Assembly: GCF_043641665.1 (NCBI RefSeq)
Contig: NC_092199.1
Span: forward strand, 17,378,070 to 17,442,069
Origin: Enoplosus armatus
Taxonomy: Eukaryota > Chordata > Actinopteri > Centrarchiformes > Enoplosidae
Direction: 5' to 3'
Length of the DNA: 64,000 nt
Shown: in pieces, positions 35,432 through 45,740 of the stretch
Numbering within the stretch: the first letter of the stretch is position 1
Layout: every line of letters starts with the position of its first letter
Program-made: the position numbers and the translations under genes
Notes under the pieces: model-generated
What the model was told of the DNA's origin: nothing
Database searches by the model: none
The model's input: the letters and a program-made list of their open reading frames with translations, nothing else

Positions 35432-36120
35432 TGTAACGCCCCTAGAAAGGGGAAATACAGACGAAAGAAACAGACACGATGTTGCTGCCTTCAAGTCATA
35501 TGTATTATGAGCGACCAATATGTAGACATTGCATATTCAAGTATATTCAGTATGAACAAAGAGCCAGCTTTCTAGCTAAATCTGCTAGCACGTCTCTATT
35601 GCTCAGCTGCACTACATAGCAAGCACGCTAGTCTGCACATTTCTTTGATGTTCACATTAACGGAATTATCAGGCAAAAATAACAGTCTAACAAATGTTCC
35701 ACCATCCATGGGTCCCTTACACCATATAAAACATAGCGTGAGTGTTCGATAACATATTTCAACTGTTATGCTTACCTAGAAATGGGAAACACAGACGAAA
35801 GAAACAGACACGATGTTGCTGCCTTCAAGTCAAATGTATTATGAGCGACCGGCAAGCAACACGCGCCCTTAGTGGACGGACCCGGAAGCAGGTGTAAACA
35901 GAGACCAGATTAATCAAATCCTGACTCAACTCTAGAGCAATGGATTACCAATAAACTGATGTTTTAACTGAAGTATATAGGGAGAATTATAAAACAAAAG
36001 GTATATACAAAATAAATCTATTCAAAATATTAATAAATAAAATAAGATAATTCCAGTGTCCTTTTAACATCTATTTCAATGCTCACATTGCATATAGTGT
36101 ATATTCTTATATCCATTACA
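35432..36120. mobile_element. solo LTR, 689 bp, with 4-bp target duplication
   Basis: Starts tgtaacgcc and ends ccattaca (TG...CA, with inverted tips TGTAA/TTACA). Flanked on both sides by ctag (35428-35431 and 36121-36124). An internal block of about 75 bp (around gacgaaagaaacagacacga) occurs twice, near 35441-35515 and 35777-35851. It interrupts the gypsy relic. The family is unknown. Confidence 0.8.
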
Positions 36121-36526
36121 CTAGCACCACAACTTCTTCTTCATGACAATCCAAAAAGCTTATATATGTTTTACCAACCTGCTGACCTGGACAAGTGACC
36201 TGTTTGACCACATACCGAGGGGCCTCTGTGCTTAAATTCCCTAATCCGATTGTTGGTTGCACTCAGAGGACCTTTCTGTGAGTTACTGAATCTGTGCCCA
36301 TGCCCGCCTTACCCAATGACAGACTGGGTCTGGGAGTGGTGTAACTTTTTAGTGTGTGTGGGGCAGCAAGGAAAACGCCAGCCATTTCTGCAGCTTGCTT
36401 TGATGTGGTCGGGTTGCACTCTTTTTTCCAGGTCCGAAGGTCGGGGTTGACAATCATCACAATAGCATCTCCTATTTGTTCCTTTTTTTTTCCCTAGGGA
36501 CCATCCATACATGTCTTTCAGGCATT
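36121..36526 (-). pseudogene. gypsy gag, 3' half
   Basis: Frames on the - strand give IVNPDLRTWKKECNPTTSKQ and AAEMAGVFLAAPHTLKSYTT, a capsid/SCAN-like segment, then VCGQTGHL, a zinc-knuckle remnant. It continues the gag of 39720-40034 across the LINE insertion. Confidence 0.65.
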
Positions 36527-36775
36527 CAATTCAATTCAATTCAATTTTATTTATATAGCGCCAAATCACAACAAAAGTCATCTCATGACACTTTACAAAT
36601 AGAGCAGGTCTAGACCGACTCTTTATGATGTTATTACAGAGACCCAACAGTTCCCACCGTGAGCAAGCACTTTGGCGACAGTGGCAAGGAAAAACTTCCT
36701 TTTAAGAGGCAGAAACCTCGAGCAGAACCAGACTCTAGGTGGGGGGGGGGGTCATCTGTTTTGACCGGTTGGGTT

Positions 36776-36935
36776 TGAGAGAGAGAGAGAGAGAGACATA
36801 GAGAGGGAGGGAGAAAGAGAGAGGGGGAGAGACAGATAGACAGACAGAAAGAGACAGAGAGAGAGAGATAGACGTAGAGACACAGATAGACAGACTGACA
36901 GACCAACAGACAGACAGACAGACAGGCAGAGATGT
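36776..36935 (-). repeat. GA / CAGA compound microsatellite
   Basis: Low-complexity runs of gaga and gacagacaga inside the L2 3' UTR. The same arrangement recurs at 41710-41886. They create long Ser/Leu/Cys-rich open frames that are not genes. Confidence 0.9.
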
Positions 36936-37921
36936 ATGGCAGTAGCAGTAGAAATAGCAGCTATAATTATAATAATACTGGAAATATGACTGATAATAGT
37001 AGTTACAGCTGTAATAATAGCTGAGATTAATAATAGCAATAACAGCTTTAATAGTAACAGAACTACGACTAAACATAATAACTGTAGTGATGAGAGTCAG
37101 GCAGGCCCATGGCAGCAGCACCCTGGCGTACCAGGACCACGATCCACAGGAACCTGCGAGACGAGAAAGCACAAAGAAACTCCGGGGAAGATTTAAAGTT
37201 AGTGACATTCATTGTGTGCAGTGTGTCTGCCTCCCGGACCCAAACTGGGAGCCGATTCCACAGGAGAGGAGCTTGATAGCTGAAGGCTCTGGCTCCTGTT
37301 CTGCTTTTGGAGACTCTAGGAACCACAAGCAACCCTGCATTCTGGGAGCGCAGTGCTCTAGTGGGGTAATAGGATACTATGAGCTCTTTAAGATATGATG
37401 GTGCCTGACCAGTAAGAGCTTTGTAAGTCAGGAGAAGGATTTTAAACTCTATTCTAGATTTTACAGGGAGCCAGTGCAGCAAAGTTAACACAGGAGAAAT
37501 ATGATCTCTTTTCCTGCTTCCTGTCAGTACACGTGCCGCAGCATTCTGGATCAGCTGGAGAGTCCTCAGGGACTTATTGGGACAGCCTGATAATAAGGAA
37601 TTGCAATAATCCAGCCTAGACGTGACTGAAATGCATGGACTAATTTTTCTGCATCTGTTTGAGACAGGATCTTCCTGATTTTTGCAATGTTACGGAGGTG
37701 AAAGAAGGCAGTCCTTGAAGTTTGTTTTACGTGGGAGTTAAAGGACATGTCCTGATCAAAGACAACTCCGAGATTCCTCACGGTGGCGCTGGAGGCCAGG
37801 GCAATGCCATCTAGGGTAACAATATCCTTAGATACTGTGTTTCTGAGGTGTTCAGGGCCAAGAACAATAACTTCTGTCTTGTCCGAGTTCAACATCAGAT
37901 AATTACAGGTCATCCAGGTCT

Positions 37922-39340
37922 TTATGTCCTTAAGGCATGCTTGGAGCTTGGCATAGCATAGCAATGAAAATGTATGGAGTGTTTTCTAATGATATCTCCT
38001 AAAGGAAGCATATATAAGGTGAATAGTATTGGTCCAAGCACAGAACCTTGTGATTCATCGTTAACATGTACAAACTGAGATCGATCTGATAAATACGACT
38101 TAAACCAGCTTAGTGCGGTTCCTTTGATGCCAATTAAATGTTCCAGTCTCTGTAATAGGATATGATGGTCAATGGTGTCGAATGCAGCACTAAGATCTAA
38201 CAAAACAAGTATAGAGACAAGTCCCTTGTCTGATGCAGTTAGAAGGTCATTTGTAACTTTCACCAGTGCTGCCTCTGTGCGATGATGAGCTCTGAAACCT
38301 GACTGAAAGTCCTCAAGCAACTTATTGTCATGTAGAAAATCACACAGCTGGTTGGCGACTGCTTTCTCAAGAATCTTGGAGAGAAAGGGAAGGCTAGATA
38401 TAGGTCTATAGTTGGCTAAAACCTCTGGATCAAGAGTGGGCTTTTTAAGAAGAGGTTTAATTACAGCTACTTTAAAGGACTGTGGTACGTAGCCTGTTAA
38501 TAAAGACAGATTGTTCATGTCTAGTAAAGAAGTGCTGACTAAAGGTAAAACCTCTTTAAGCAGCCAGGTTGGGATGGGGTCTAAGAGACAAGTTGATGGC
38601 TTAGATGAAGAGATGGTTTTAGTAATTTGGTGAAGGTCAATGGGAGAAAAGCAATCTAAATATACATCAGGTTTTACAGCTATTTCTGAGATTCCTGTGT
38701 TTGAAGGTAAGGTACTACCTAAAGACAGGAGGTGATCAATTCTGTCTCTAATAGTTAGAATTTTATCATTAAAGAAGCTCATGAAGTCATTACTGCTGAG
38801 GGTTATAGGAATACATGGCTCAATAGAGCTGTGACTCTCTGTCAGCCTGGCTACAGTGCTGAAGAGAAACCTGGGGTTGTTCTTGTTCTCTTCTATTAAT
38901 GATGAGTAATAGGCTGCTCTGGCTTTACAGAGGGCCTTCCTATAAGTTCTAAGACTATCTTGCCAAATTAAACGTGATTCCTCCAGTTTGGTGGAGTGCC
39001 ATTTCCTTTCCAGTTTCTGCACTGATTGCTTTAATTTGCGGGTTTGGGTGTTATACCATGGAGCTGACTTTCTTTGTTTTATTATCTTCTTTTTAAGAGG
39101 GGCAATAGAGTCAAGTGTCAATCGCATTGAGCCTGCAGCACTGTCAACAAGATTGTCCATTTGAGAGGGACGAAGGTTAGCATAGGAGTCCTCAGTTGTA
39201 TTGAGACATGGCATTGAATTTAATGCCGATGGAATCACTTCCTTAAATTTAGCTACAGCACTGGTGTAGGCTTTTTTGCCTAATGGCGTGTGGTCCAGTA
39301 AGAGGAATTCAAAAGTTATTAAATAATGGTCCGATAACAA
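37922..39340 (-). pseudogene. L2 LINE reverse transcriptase, catalytic YADD deleted
   Basis: 472 codons. Contains the linker ([20 protein letters not shown]), [77 protein letters not shown] and [18 protein letters not shown]. At IHFHCYA the frame jumps to unrelated sequence where ADDTQLY is expected. The tail resumes in another frame from 37964 ([20 protein letters not shown]). Confidence 0.88.
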
Positions 39341-39719
39341 AGGATTCTGTGGAAAGACAATTAGATGTTCAATTTCAAGTCCATATGTCAGAACCAGGTC
39401 AAGGGTGTGATTAAAACAGTGAGTGGGTTTCTGTACCCTATAAATGCAGTACCAAGGCTATCCTTATCAACGTCCACATGAATATTAAAATCCCCTACGA
39501 TAATGACTGTCTGTTTTAAGGAGTAAACCTGATAAAAACTCTGAGAATTCAGATAAGAATTCAGAGTATAGACCTGGAGCGCGATAGACTATAACGAATA
39601 AGACTGGCTTCAGTGTTTTCCAGGTTGGGAGTGAGAGACTCAGAACAAGGCTTTCAAATGAGTTATAATCCAGTTTAGGTCTAGAGTTCATCTTGAGTCA
39701 AAAATGGCTGCAACTCCAC

Positions 39720-40034
39720 CAGTTGCATGTCTGCAACTCCTTGGGGGTCTCATCATCCTCCACCGTAGTGGAGTGGAATCTCATTCGGTAAGTCTCTGCG
39801 CTTATTTCAGGAACAGTCTATAGTCTCTTCCATGTCCATAGCTACATAAGCAGCTCGTGCCTTTCCATTGAACAGTGGAGCAAGTTGTAGGTCCCACTCC
39901 TCCTGTGGCCACTGGCATGCACTGGCGATTCTCTCAAAAGTTGTTAGGTAGTGTGCAATACCTTCGTCTTCATGGTCTTTCCACCCAGGGAACCTTGCCA
40001 GGCCAGAAGAGTGTGCTGCACCGGACGCCTCCAA
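39720..40034 (-). pseudogene. gypsy gag, 5' half
   Basis: Reads DHEDEGIAHYLTTFERIASA, CQWPQEEWDLQLAPLFNGKA and AYVAMD, the N-terminal capsid segment of fish gypsy gag (SCAN-like). A stop and a shift follow, then FHSTTVEDDETPKELQT before the LINE junction. The start Met of this frame is not certain. Confidence 0.7.
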
Positions 40035-40120
40035 AAGGTCCTGGCAGAACAGGTTGAAGTGCCGGTTGCTCTGTAGTAGGCCGCTGCCTCCTACTGGCCT
40101 GGCACGAGCTGCTTATGAAG

Positions 40121-41235
40121 CACTGCTACCATTTGTGAGATAGTTTGGCTCAAATGTCAAGGAAGGTGGTAGGTAGGCAGACTCAGCAGACATGACGAGT
40201 TCCCAGAGGTGAATATTTATTTAAAGTGCTCTCCATTTTACATTTAACTAAAAAAAAGAGAAAAAATACAAAGAAAATTAAGAAAATGAGCTCAAGCAAA
40301 TCAAACTAACAGCACTTGTTAATGGCAGCATGGCCACACCTCTCACCTCCCATAGCAAAAACCCAACTGACTATTTATAGGGTGTTCAATTAACACCAAG
40401 ACTGCTTCAGCAAGTACCAAAAACAAAGCGGATGAACTACCCAGTTAACGTATCATCAGGAAATCAAATACCATTCATGGGCTTACATCTCAGCTCATTG
40501 ACCTTACTGAATGGCTCTTTAACGGTAAATAATCCTAATACATGAATTAGAATGTGTTGTTAATTTCTTCTTCATTCCCCAGATGTAGGCGATGATCCGA
40601 TGATGGAAGGAAACTCTGCTGATACTGACTTTTCACATAATATTCTTTATTTGCATCAAAGATCCGGATCAACAGGCATGCGCATCTTAACCTGGACAGC
40701 ACCCGTAGCCAAATCAGTACTGCTGCCTCGAACACTGTTCAAGCTCGTCTTTTATACCTTTAGACATGCATGGGGTCCTACTATAACACACGAGTCTGTA
40801 AACTTCCGTTCCCTATCTAGGGGTCAGGAAAAGAGACCTCTCAGAATGATGTTTCACGTACCTTAACCTCTCAGAGATAACCTTTCACATACCAAGGAAG
40901 ACCACGTCTCAACAACAATACATCTTATCTTTATGGGGCCCCAACGTCTGCTAGTTGTTCACCTGGAATATTGCATACGTGGCAACTTTGTACTGCATAT
41001 CATTTTCTGAAAAGACTACTTTTATGATTAGTATCAAATAATACACATCAAATGCCTAAGATAAACAAAAGAAAACCTCTCCACTTTGGCCCAATGATGT
41101 CAGCTATGACATCACCAACACCATAAAAATCAGGAAATTCTGGGAACAAACAATTAAACCATGTTCAAACTTGCAACTCAATAAAGGTAACTGAAACTAA
41201 TTTACGGCTGTGCGTTTGCTTTAACCTACATATGC
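40121..41235. other. intergenic, no feature recognised
   Basis: About 1.1 kb between the gypsy relic and the decayed LINE. May include the former 5' leader of the gypsy element, but no LTR pair is visible. The open frames have no recognised similarity. Confidence 0.5.
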
Positions 41236-41422
41236 TTTAAGATAAAATAAGATAATCCTTTATTAATCCCTCAGCTGGGAAATGTGCTGCTATAACAATT
41301 TATAGCAGCATACAGGATAGTGCAATAGCAAGAGACATATAGGCCTAGACTGCTGGGGGACGATGATGCACTGAGCTTTCCTCCTCTCCCTCTTCATCTT
41401 TGCACATTCATCACAGTCCAAT

Positions 41423-41841
41423 GCATGTTACTAACTTTAAATCTTCCCCGGAGTTTCTTTGTGCTTTCTCGTCTCGCAGGTTCCTGTGGATCGTGGTCCT
41501 GGTACGCCTGGGTGCTGCTGCCATGGGCCTGCCTGACTCTCATCACTACAGTTATTATGTTTAGTCGTAGTTCTGTTACTATTAAAGCTGTTATTGCTAT
41601 TATTAATCTCAGCTATTATTACAGCTGTAACTACTATTATCAGTCATATTTCCAGTATTATTATAATTATAGCTGCTATTTCTACTGCTAGTGCTGCCAT
41701 ACATCTCTGCCTGTCTGTCTGTCTGTCTGTCTGTTGGTCTGTCGGTCTGTCTATCTGTGTCTCTACGTCTATCTCTCTCTCTCTGTCTCTTTCTGTCTGT
41801 CTATCTGTCTCTCCCCCTCTCTCTTTCTCCCTCCCTCTCTA

Positions 41842-41890
<49 letters not shown>

Positions 41891-42136
41891 CCCAACCGGT
41901 CAAAACAGATGACCCCCCCCACCTAGAGTCTGGTTCTGCTCGAGGTTTCTGCCTCTTAAAAGGAAGTTTTTCCTTGCCACTGTCGCCAAAGTGCTTGCTC
42001 ACGGTGGGAACTGTTGGGTCTCTGTAATAACATCAGAGTCGGTCTAGACCTGCTCTATTTGTAAAGTGTCATGAGATGACTTTTGTTGTGATTTGGCGCT
42101 ATATAAATAAAATTGAATTGAATTGAATTGAATGCC
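41423..42136 (+). mobile_element. L2 LINE 3'-end copy, opposite orientation to 36527-37208
   Basis: Begins around cttccccggagtttctttgt and runs through the TC/CTGT microsatellite, the ggaagtttttccttgccact block and tggcgctatataaataaaat to a (attga)n tail. Nearly identical to the complement of the L2 3' end at 36527-37208. Related L2 UTR sequence probably extends left to about 41320. Confidence 0.85.
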
Positions 42137-43016
42137 TAAACAATAATGAACATTATAAAAAAAAAACACAATAATTTACAAATTCACAGAACGGGTGAAT
42201 TTTACTGTATTACACATAGAGAGATGTAGATATTGCACCATTTATTATACAATCAGACTATCATATTGTATGAGAGTGGATTGCCCATTTTGGTGTGTGT
42301 GGTCTACTGGGAGCAATGCTGATTGTAAAGCCTGACAGCAGCCGGGAGGAAAGACCTGTGGTACCTCTCCAGAGTGTCCTGCATGGGGTGGGACATGTTC
42401 CCTCCACTGAGTCCAGGGGGCATCCCAGAACAGAGCTGGCCAATTCTTGCAAGAAGATGAGCTGTCAGTCAACAGAGTATTAGTCTATTGCATGAGAGAA
42501 CTCATAACTCAGTACAGAAAACCTCAGATACTTATAGGGAGAGACAAACAAGAGCAGGCAAAGGCGGGGGTGCTGAGTCATGCTCCCTTAGTCGCTGCCT
42601 GTAGCAGGTGTTGCTCAAGGCTGCACAGGGGGTGCAGACGATGGGGGTTGCAGCAGAGTGGACTGCGCGTGGGGGTGGGCAGATGTCTGATGAATCTATT
42701 GAAGAAGACGTTCAGATGATTCACCCACTTCTGGTCCCCCACAGGCTGGGAGTTGGGTTCCTTATAACCAGAGACGGTTTTAAGGCCCTTTCAGACTCCA
42801 CTGATGTTGTTCTGCTGCAGCTGATCCTCCATCTTCCTCCTGTAGCTGATCCTCCACCTCAGCTCCTTCTGCACGTTCTTCAGCTCCTCCTTGTTTCCTG
42901 ACTTAAAGGCCCTCTTCTTTTCCTTGAGGAGAGCATCCGGGGTAATCCAGGGTTTGTTGTTGTTGAAAAAACACCGTACAGTCCTGGTGGGTATTTTCCA
43001 CACAGAAGTTAATATA

Positions 43017-44651
43017 CAGTGCATCCGGAAAGTATTCACGGCGCTTCACTTTTTCCACATTTTGTTATGTTACACCCTTATTCCAAAATGGATTAAATAA
43101 ATTTTTTTTCCTCAAAATTCTACACACAACACCCCATAATGACAATGTGAAAAAAGTTTTTTTGAAATTTTTGCAAATTTATTAAAAATAAAAAACTAAG
43201 AAATCACATGTACATAAGTATTCACAGCCTTTGCCATGAAGCTCAAAATTGAGCTCAGGTGCATCCTGTTTCCACTGATCATCCTTGAGATGTTTCTGCA
43301 GCTTAATTGGAGTCCACCTGTGGTAAATTCAGTTGATTGGACATGATTTGGAAAGGCACACACCTGTCTATATAAGGTCCCACAGTTGACAGTGCATGTC
43401 AGAGCACAAACCAAGCATGAAGTCAAAGGAATTGTCTGTAGACCTCCGAGACAGGATTGTCTCGAGGCACAAATCTGGGGAAGGTTACAGAAAAATTTCT
43501 GCTGCTTTGAAGGTCCCAATGAGCACAGTGGCCTCCATCATCCGTAAGTGGAAGAAGTTCGGAACCACCAGGACTCTTCCTAGAGCTGGCCGGCCATCTA
43601 AACTGAGTAATCAGGGGAGAAGGGCCTTAGTCAGGGAGGTGACCAAGAACCCGATGGTCACTCTGTCAGAGCTCCAGAGTTCCTCTGTGGAGAGAGGAGA
43701 ACCTTCCAGAAGGACAACCATCTCTGCAGCAATCCACCAATCAGGCCTGTATGGTAGAGTGGCCAGACGGAAGCCACTCCTTAGTAAAAGGCACATAGCA
43801 GCCCACCTGGAGTTTGCCAAAAGGCACCTGAAGGACTCTCAGACCATGAGAAACAAAATTCTCTGGTCTGATGAGACAAAGATTGAACTCTTTGGTGTGA
43901 ATGCCAGGCGTCATGTTTGGAGGAAACCAGGCACCGCTCATCACCAGGCCAATACCATCCCTACAGTGAAGCATGGTGGTGGCAGCATCATGCTGTGGGG
44001 ATGTTTTTCAGCGGCAGGAACTGGGAGACTAGTCAGGATAGAGGGAAAGATGAATGCAGCAAAGTACAGAGACATCCTGGATGAAAACCTGCTCCAGAGC
44101 GCTCTTGACCTCAGACTGGGGCGACGGTTTATCTTTCAGCAGGACAACGACCCTAAGCACACAGCCAAGATATCAAAGGAGTGGCTTCAGGACAACTCTG
44201 TGAATGTCCTTGAGTGGCCCAGCCAGAGCCCAGACTTGAATCCGATTGAACATCTCTGGAGAGATCTGAAAATGGCTGTGCACCGACGCTTCCCATCCAA
44301 CCTGATGGAGCTTGAGAGGTGCTGCAAAGAGGAATGGGTGAAACTGCCCAAAGATAGGTGTGCCAAGCTTGTGGCATCATATTCAAAAAGACTTGAGGCT
44401 GTAATTGCTGCCAAAGGTGCATCAACAAAGTATTGAGCAAAGGCTGTGAATACTTATGTACATGTGATTTCTCAGGTTTTTTATTTTTAATAAATTTGCA
44501 AAAATCTCAAAACTTTTTTCACGTTGTCATTATGGGGTGTTGTGTGTAGAATTTTGAGGAAAAAAATGAATTTAATCCATTTTGGTATAAGGCTGCAACA
44601 TAACAAAATGTGGAAAAAGTGAAGCGCTGTGAATACTTTCCGGATGCACTG
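43017..44651 (+). mobile_element. complete Tc1-type transposon, 1635 bp, apparently intact
   Basis: Ends cagtgcatccggaaagtatt and its complement, flanked by TA (43015-43016, 44652-44653). The inverted repeats are about 215 bp long, each with two similar motifs (outer aaagtattcac, inner taagtattcacagcctttg), the IR/DR layout of Sleeping Beauty-like elements. The internal transposase is uninterrupted. It sits inside the decayed LINE of 41236-45480, whose reading resumes on either side. Confidence 0.95.
43396..44436 (+). CDS. Tc1-type transposase, DD34E, uninterrupted, 346 aa
   Basis: Cut-and-paste transposase that binds the element's ends and inserts at TA. An alternative start at Met8 (MKSKELSVD) would give 339 aa, the usual family size of about 340. 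N-terminal paired-like DNA-binding domain (LRDRIVSRHKSGEGYRKISA, VASIIRKWKKFG), a GRPSKLSNQGRR hook-like linker, then catalytic core: LWSDETKIELFG, FQQDNDPKHTA and [15 protein letters not shown]. There are exactly 34 residues between the second Asp and the Glu. The Gly-rich GGGSIMLWG box is present. No stop or frameshift, so it may be functional or recently so. Confidence 0.95.
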   Translation: MSEHKPSMKSKELSVDLRDRIVSRHKSGEGYRKISAALKVPMSTVASIIRKWKKFGTTRTLPRAGRPSKLSNQGRRALVREVTKNPMVTLSELQSSSVERGEPSRRTTISAAIHQSGLYGRVARRKPLLSKRHIAAHLEFAKRHLKDSQTMRNKILWSDETKIELFGVNARRHVWRKPGTAHHQANTIPTVKHGGGSIMLWGCFSAAGTGRLVRIEGKMNAAKYRDILDENLLQSALDLRLGRRFIFQQDNDPKHTAKISKEWLQDNSVNVLEWPSQSPDLNPIEHLWRDLKMAVHRRFPSNLMELERCCKEEWVKLPKDRCAKLVASYSKRLEAVIAAKGASTKY

Positions 44652-45598
44652 TAGTCCGTTATGCAGTGTGTGAGACTGTCAATGTCCTCCCCATGAAGAT
44701 CCCACATCGTTGTGTCAAAACAGTCCCTCAAAGCATCATCAGCTTCGTTAGACCATCTTTTCCATCTTTTCACTGTGCGGGAGAGAGAGTACCAGGGGTT
44801 TGTACACAGGCAAGAGGTGCACCAGGTTGTGATCAGATCTTCCCAGGGGAGGGAGGGGTGATTCGAGTTATATGCCTCCTTGGTGTTGGCATGAAACAAG
44901 TCCAGCATGTCTCTTGTGCGGCATATGACATACTGGGTGAAGGTGGGCAGGGTGTAGGACGGAGAGGCATGGTTAAAGTCCCCACAGATAAAAAGGAGGG
45001 CATGCAGGTGCCACATGCCCTCCTGCAGCCTGCAGGTCTGCAGCCTGCCTGTAACAGAGTGGAGGACGTCACAGGGGGAATATACGCTGCTATCGCGATA
45101 ACATCCGTGAATTCTCTCTGTAGATACTATGGTCTCATGCTAACGGCTAACAGCGGGGCGTTGGTATCTGGGGTTAGCGGTGTTAGCCATGTCTCCGAAA
45201 AACACCATGATGCTACACTCCCGGTATTCCCTCTGGTGCCGGGTCAGCGCCGCTAACTCATCCATCTTATTGGGCAGAGATCTCACATTCCCCATGATGA
45301 GCGATGGAAGGACAGGTTTAAAGCGTCTCCTCCCGGCGCGGCGCTCGGCTCCAGCACGATTTCCCCGTCTCCTCCTCCTCACCTCACGGGGGGTGAGTTC
45401 TTTAACAAACTAAAGAAAATAACAAAATAACAAAATAATAAAACGGTGAGCCAGAGCTGCTGTAACAGGCTGCCACTAGTGCGGCGCCATTCTTAAGCTT
45501 TGATGTGGACTGTAACATAATTCTAACACAAACAAACATGCCGGTGAGTAAAGCAGAGTTCTTACCCACTTTGTCACAATACCATGTTCTACCTTTGT

Positions 45599-45740
45599 GT
45601 TACACAGTAGGGCTTTACTTATCCCACTTGTTGATGCTGTGCTGATTGATTGTACATTGATGTAACAAGTAATGTAAATCAGACTGTTCCCCTGTCTCAA
45701 TCAGTGCTTCCGGCTCGGCCGTGTGTATCATCAAATGTGG
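45599..45740 (+). other. degenerate partial copy of the rab3gap1 3' UTR
   Basis: 45599-45646 matches 32909-32956 with two differences (shared core acttatcccacttgttgatg). The next sequence matches about 33192-33228 (cattgatgtaacaagt) and then about 33306-33345 (ctgtctcaat, tggcatctg region). The order is conserved with two deletions. Not a gene. Confidence 0.7.

Larger units (their letters stand above)
36527..39718 (-). mobile_element. L2-type LINE, 5'-truncated, inserted in gypsy gag
   Basis: From high to low coordinates: end of the endonuclease ([47 protein letters not shown]), reverse transcriptase (37922-39340), ORF tail ([20 protein letters not shown]), and a 3' UTR with CAGA/GA microsatellites ending in (attcaa)n at 36527. 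The RT catalytic box is deleted, so it is dead. The 3' end is nearly identical to 41423-42136 on the other strand. Confidence 0.88.
33735..40120 (-). mobile_element. Ty3/gypsy LTR retrotransposon relic, Gmr1-like domain order, with nested insertions
   Basis: Reading down the - strand: gag (about 40034-39720 and 36526-36121), protease (35420-35121), integrase N- and C-terminal parts (34988-34434), reverse transcriptase (about 34440-33735). Integrase pieces precede RT, unlike the usual gypsy order and like the deuterostome Gmr1-like group. A - strand L2 LINE splits gag, and a solo LTR splits gag from protease. RNase H, the integrase core and its own LTRs were not found. Clearly inactive. Limits approximate. 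Confidence 0.75.
41236..45480 (-). mobile_element. decayed CR1/Rex1-type LINE carrying two nested insertions
   Basis: From high to low coordinates: endonuclease N-terminus (MGNVRSLPNKMDELAAL), endonuclease C-terminus (ICGDFNHASPSYTLPTFTQY), linker (RTVKRWKRWSNEADDALRDC), then after the Tc1 insertion the linker resumes (RTVRCFFNNNKPWITPDALL, RKMEDQLQQNNISGV). The RT is missing. A 3' UTR follows, interrupted by the L2 piece, and the end is at about 41236. Many frameshifts. Assignment to Rex1 is tentative; limits approximate. Confidence 0.7.

Noticed and set aside
33735..36526. Endogenous retrovirus
   Set aside because: No envelope-like frame; gag, protease and RT look like fish Ty3/gypsy retrotransposons, and the integrase position fits the Gmr1-like group.
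36634..37039. Long Ser/Leu/Cys-rich open frames (also 41594-42027)
   Set aside because: Translations of CT and CTGT microsatellites in the L2 3' UTR, open only because the repeats lack stops.
44666..45256. 196-aa + strand open frame
   Set aside because: Antisense to the endonuclease region of the decayed LINE.
45599..45740. Second rab3gap1 gene or processed pseudogene
   Set aside because: Only UTR blocks are present; no exon 24 coding sequence and no poly(A) tail nearby.
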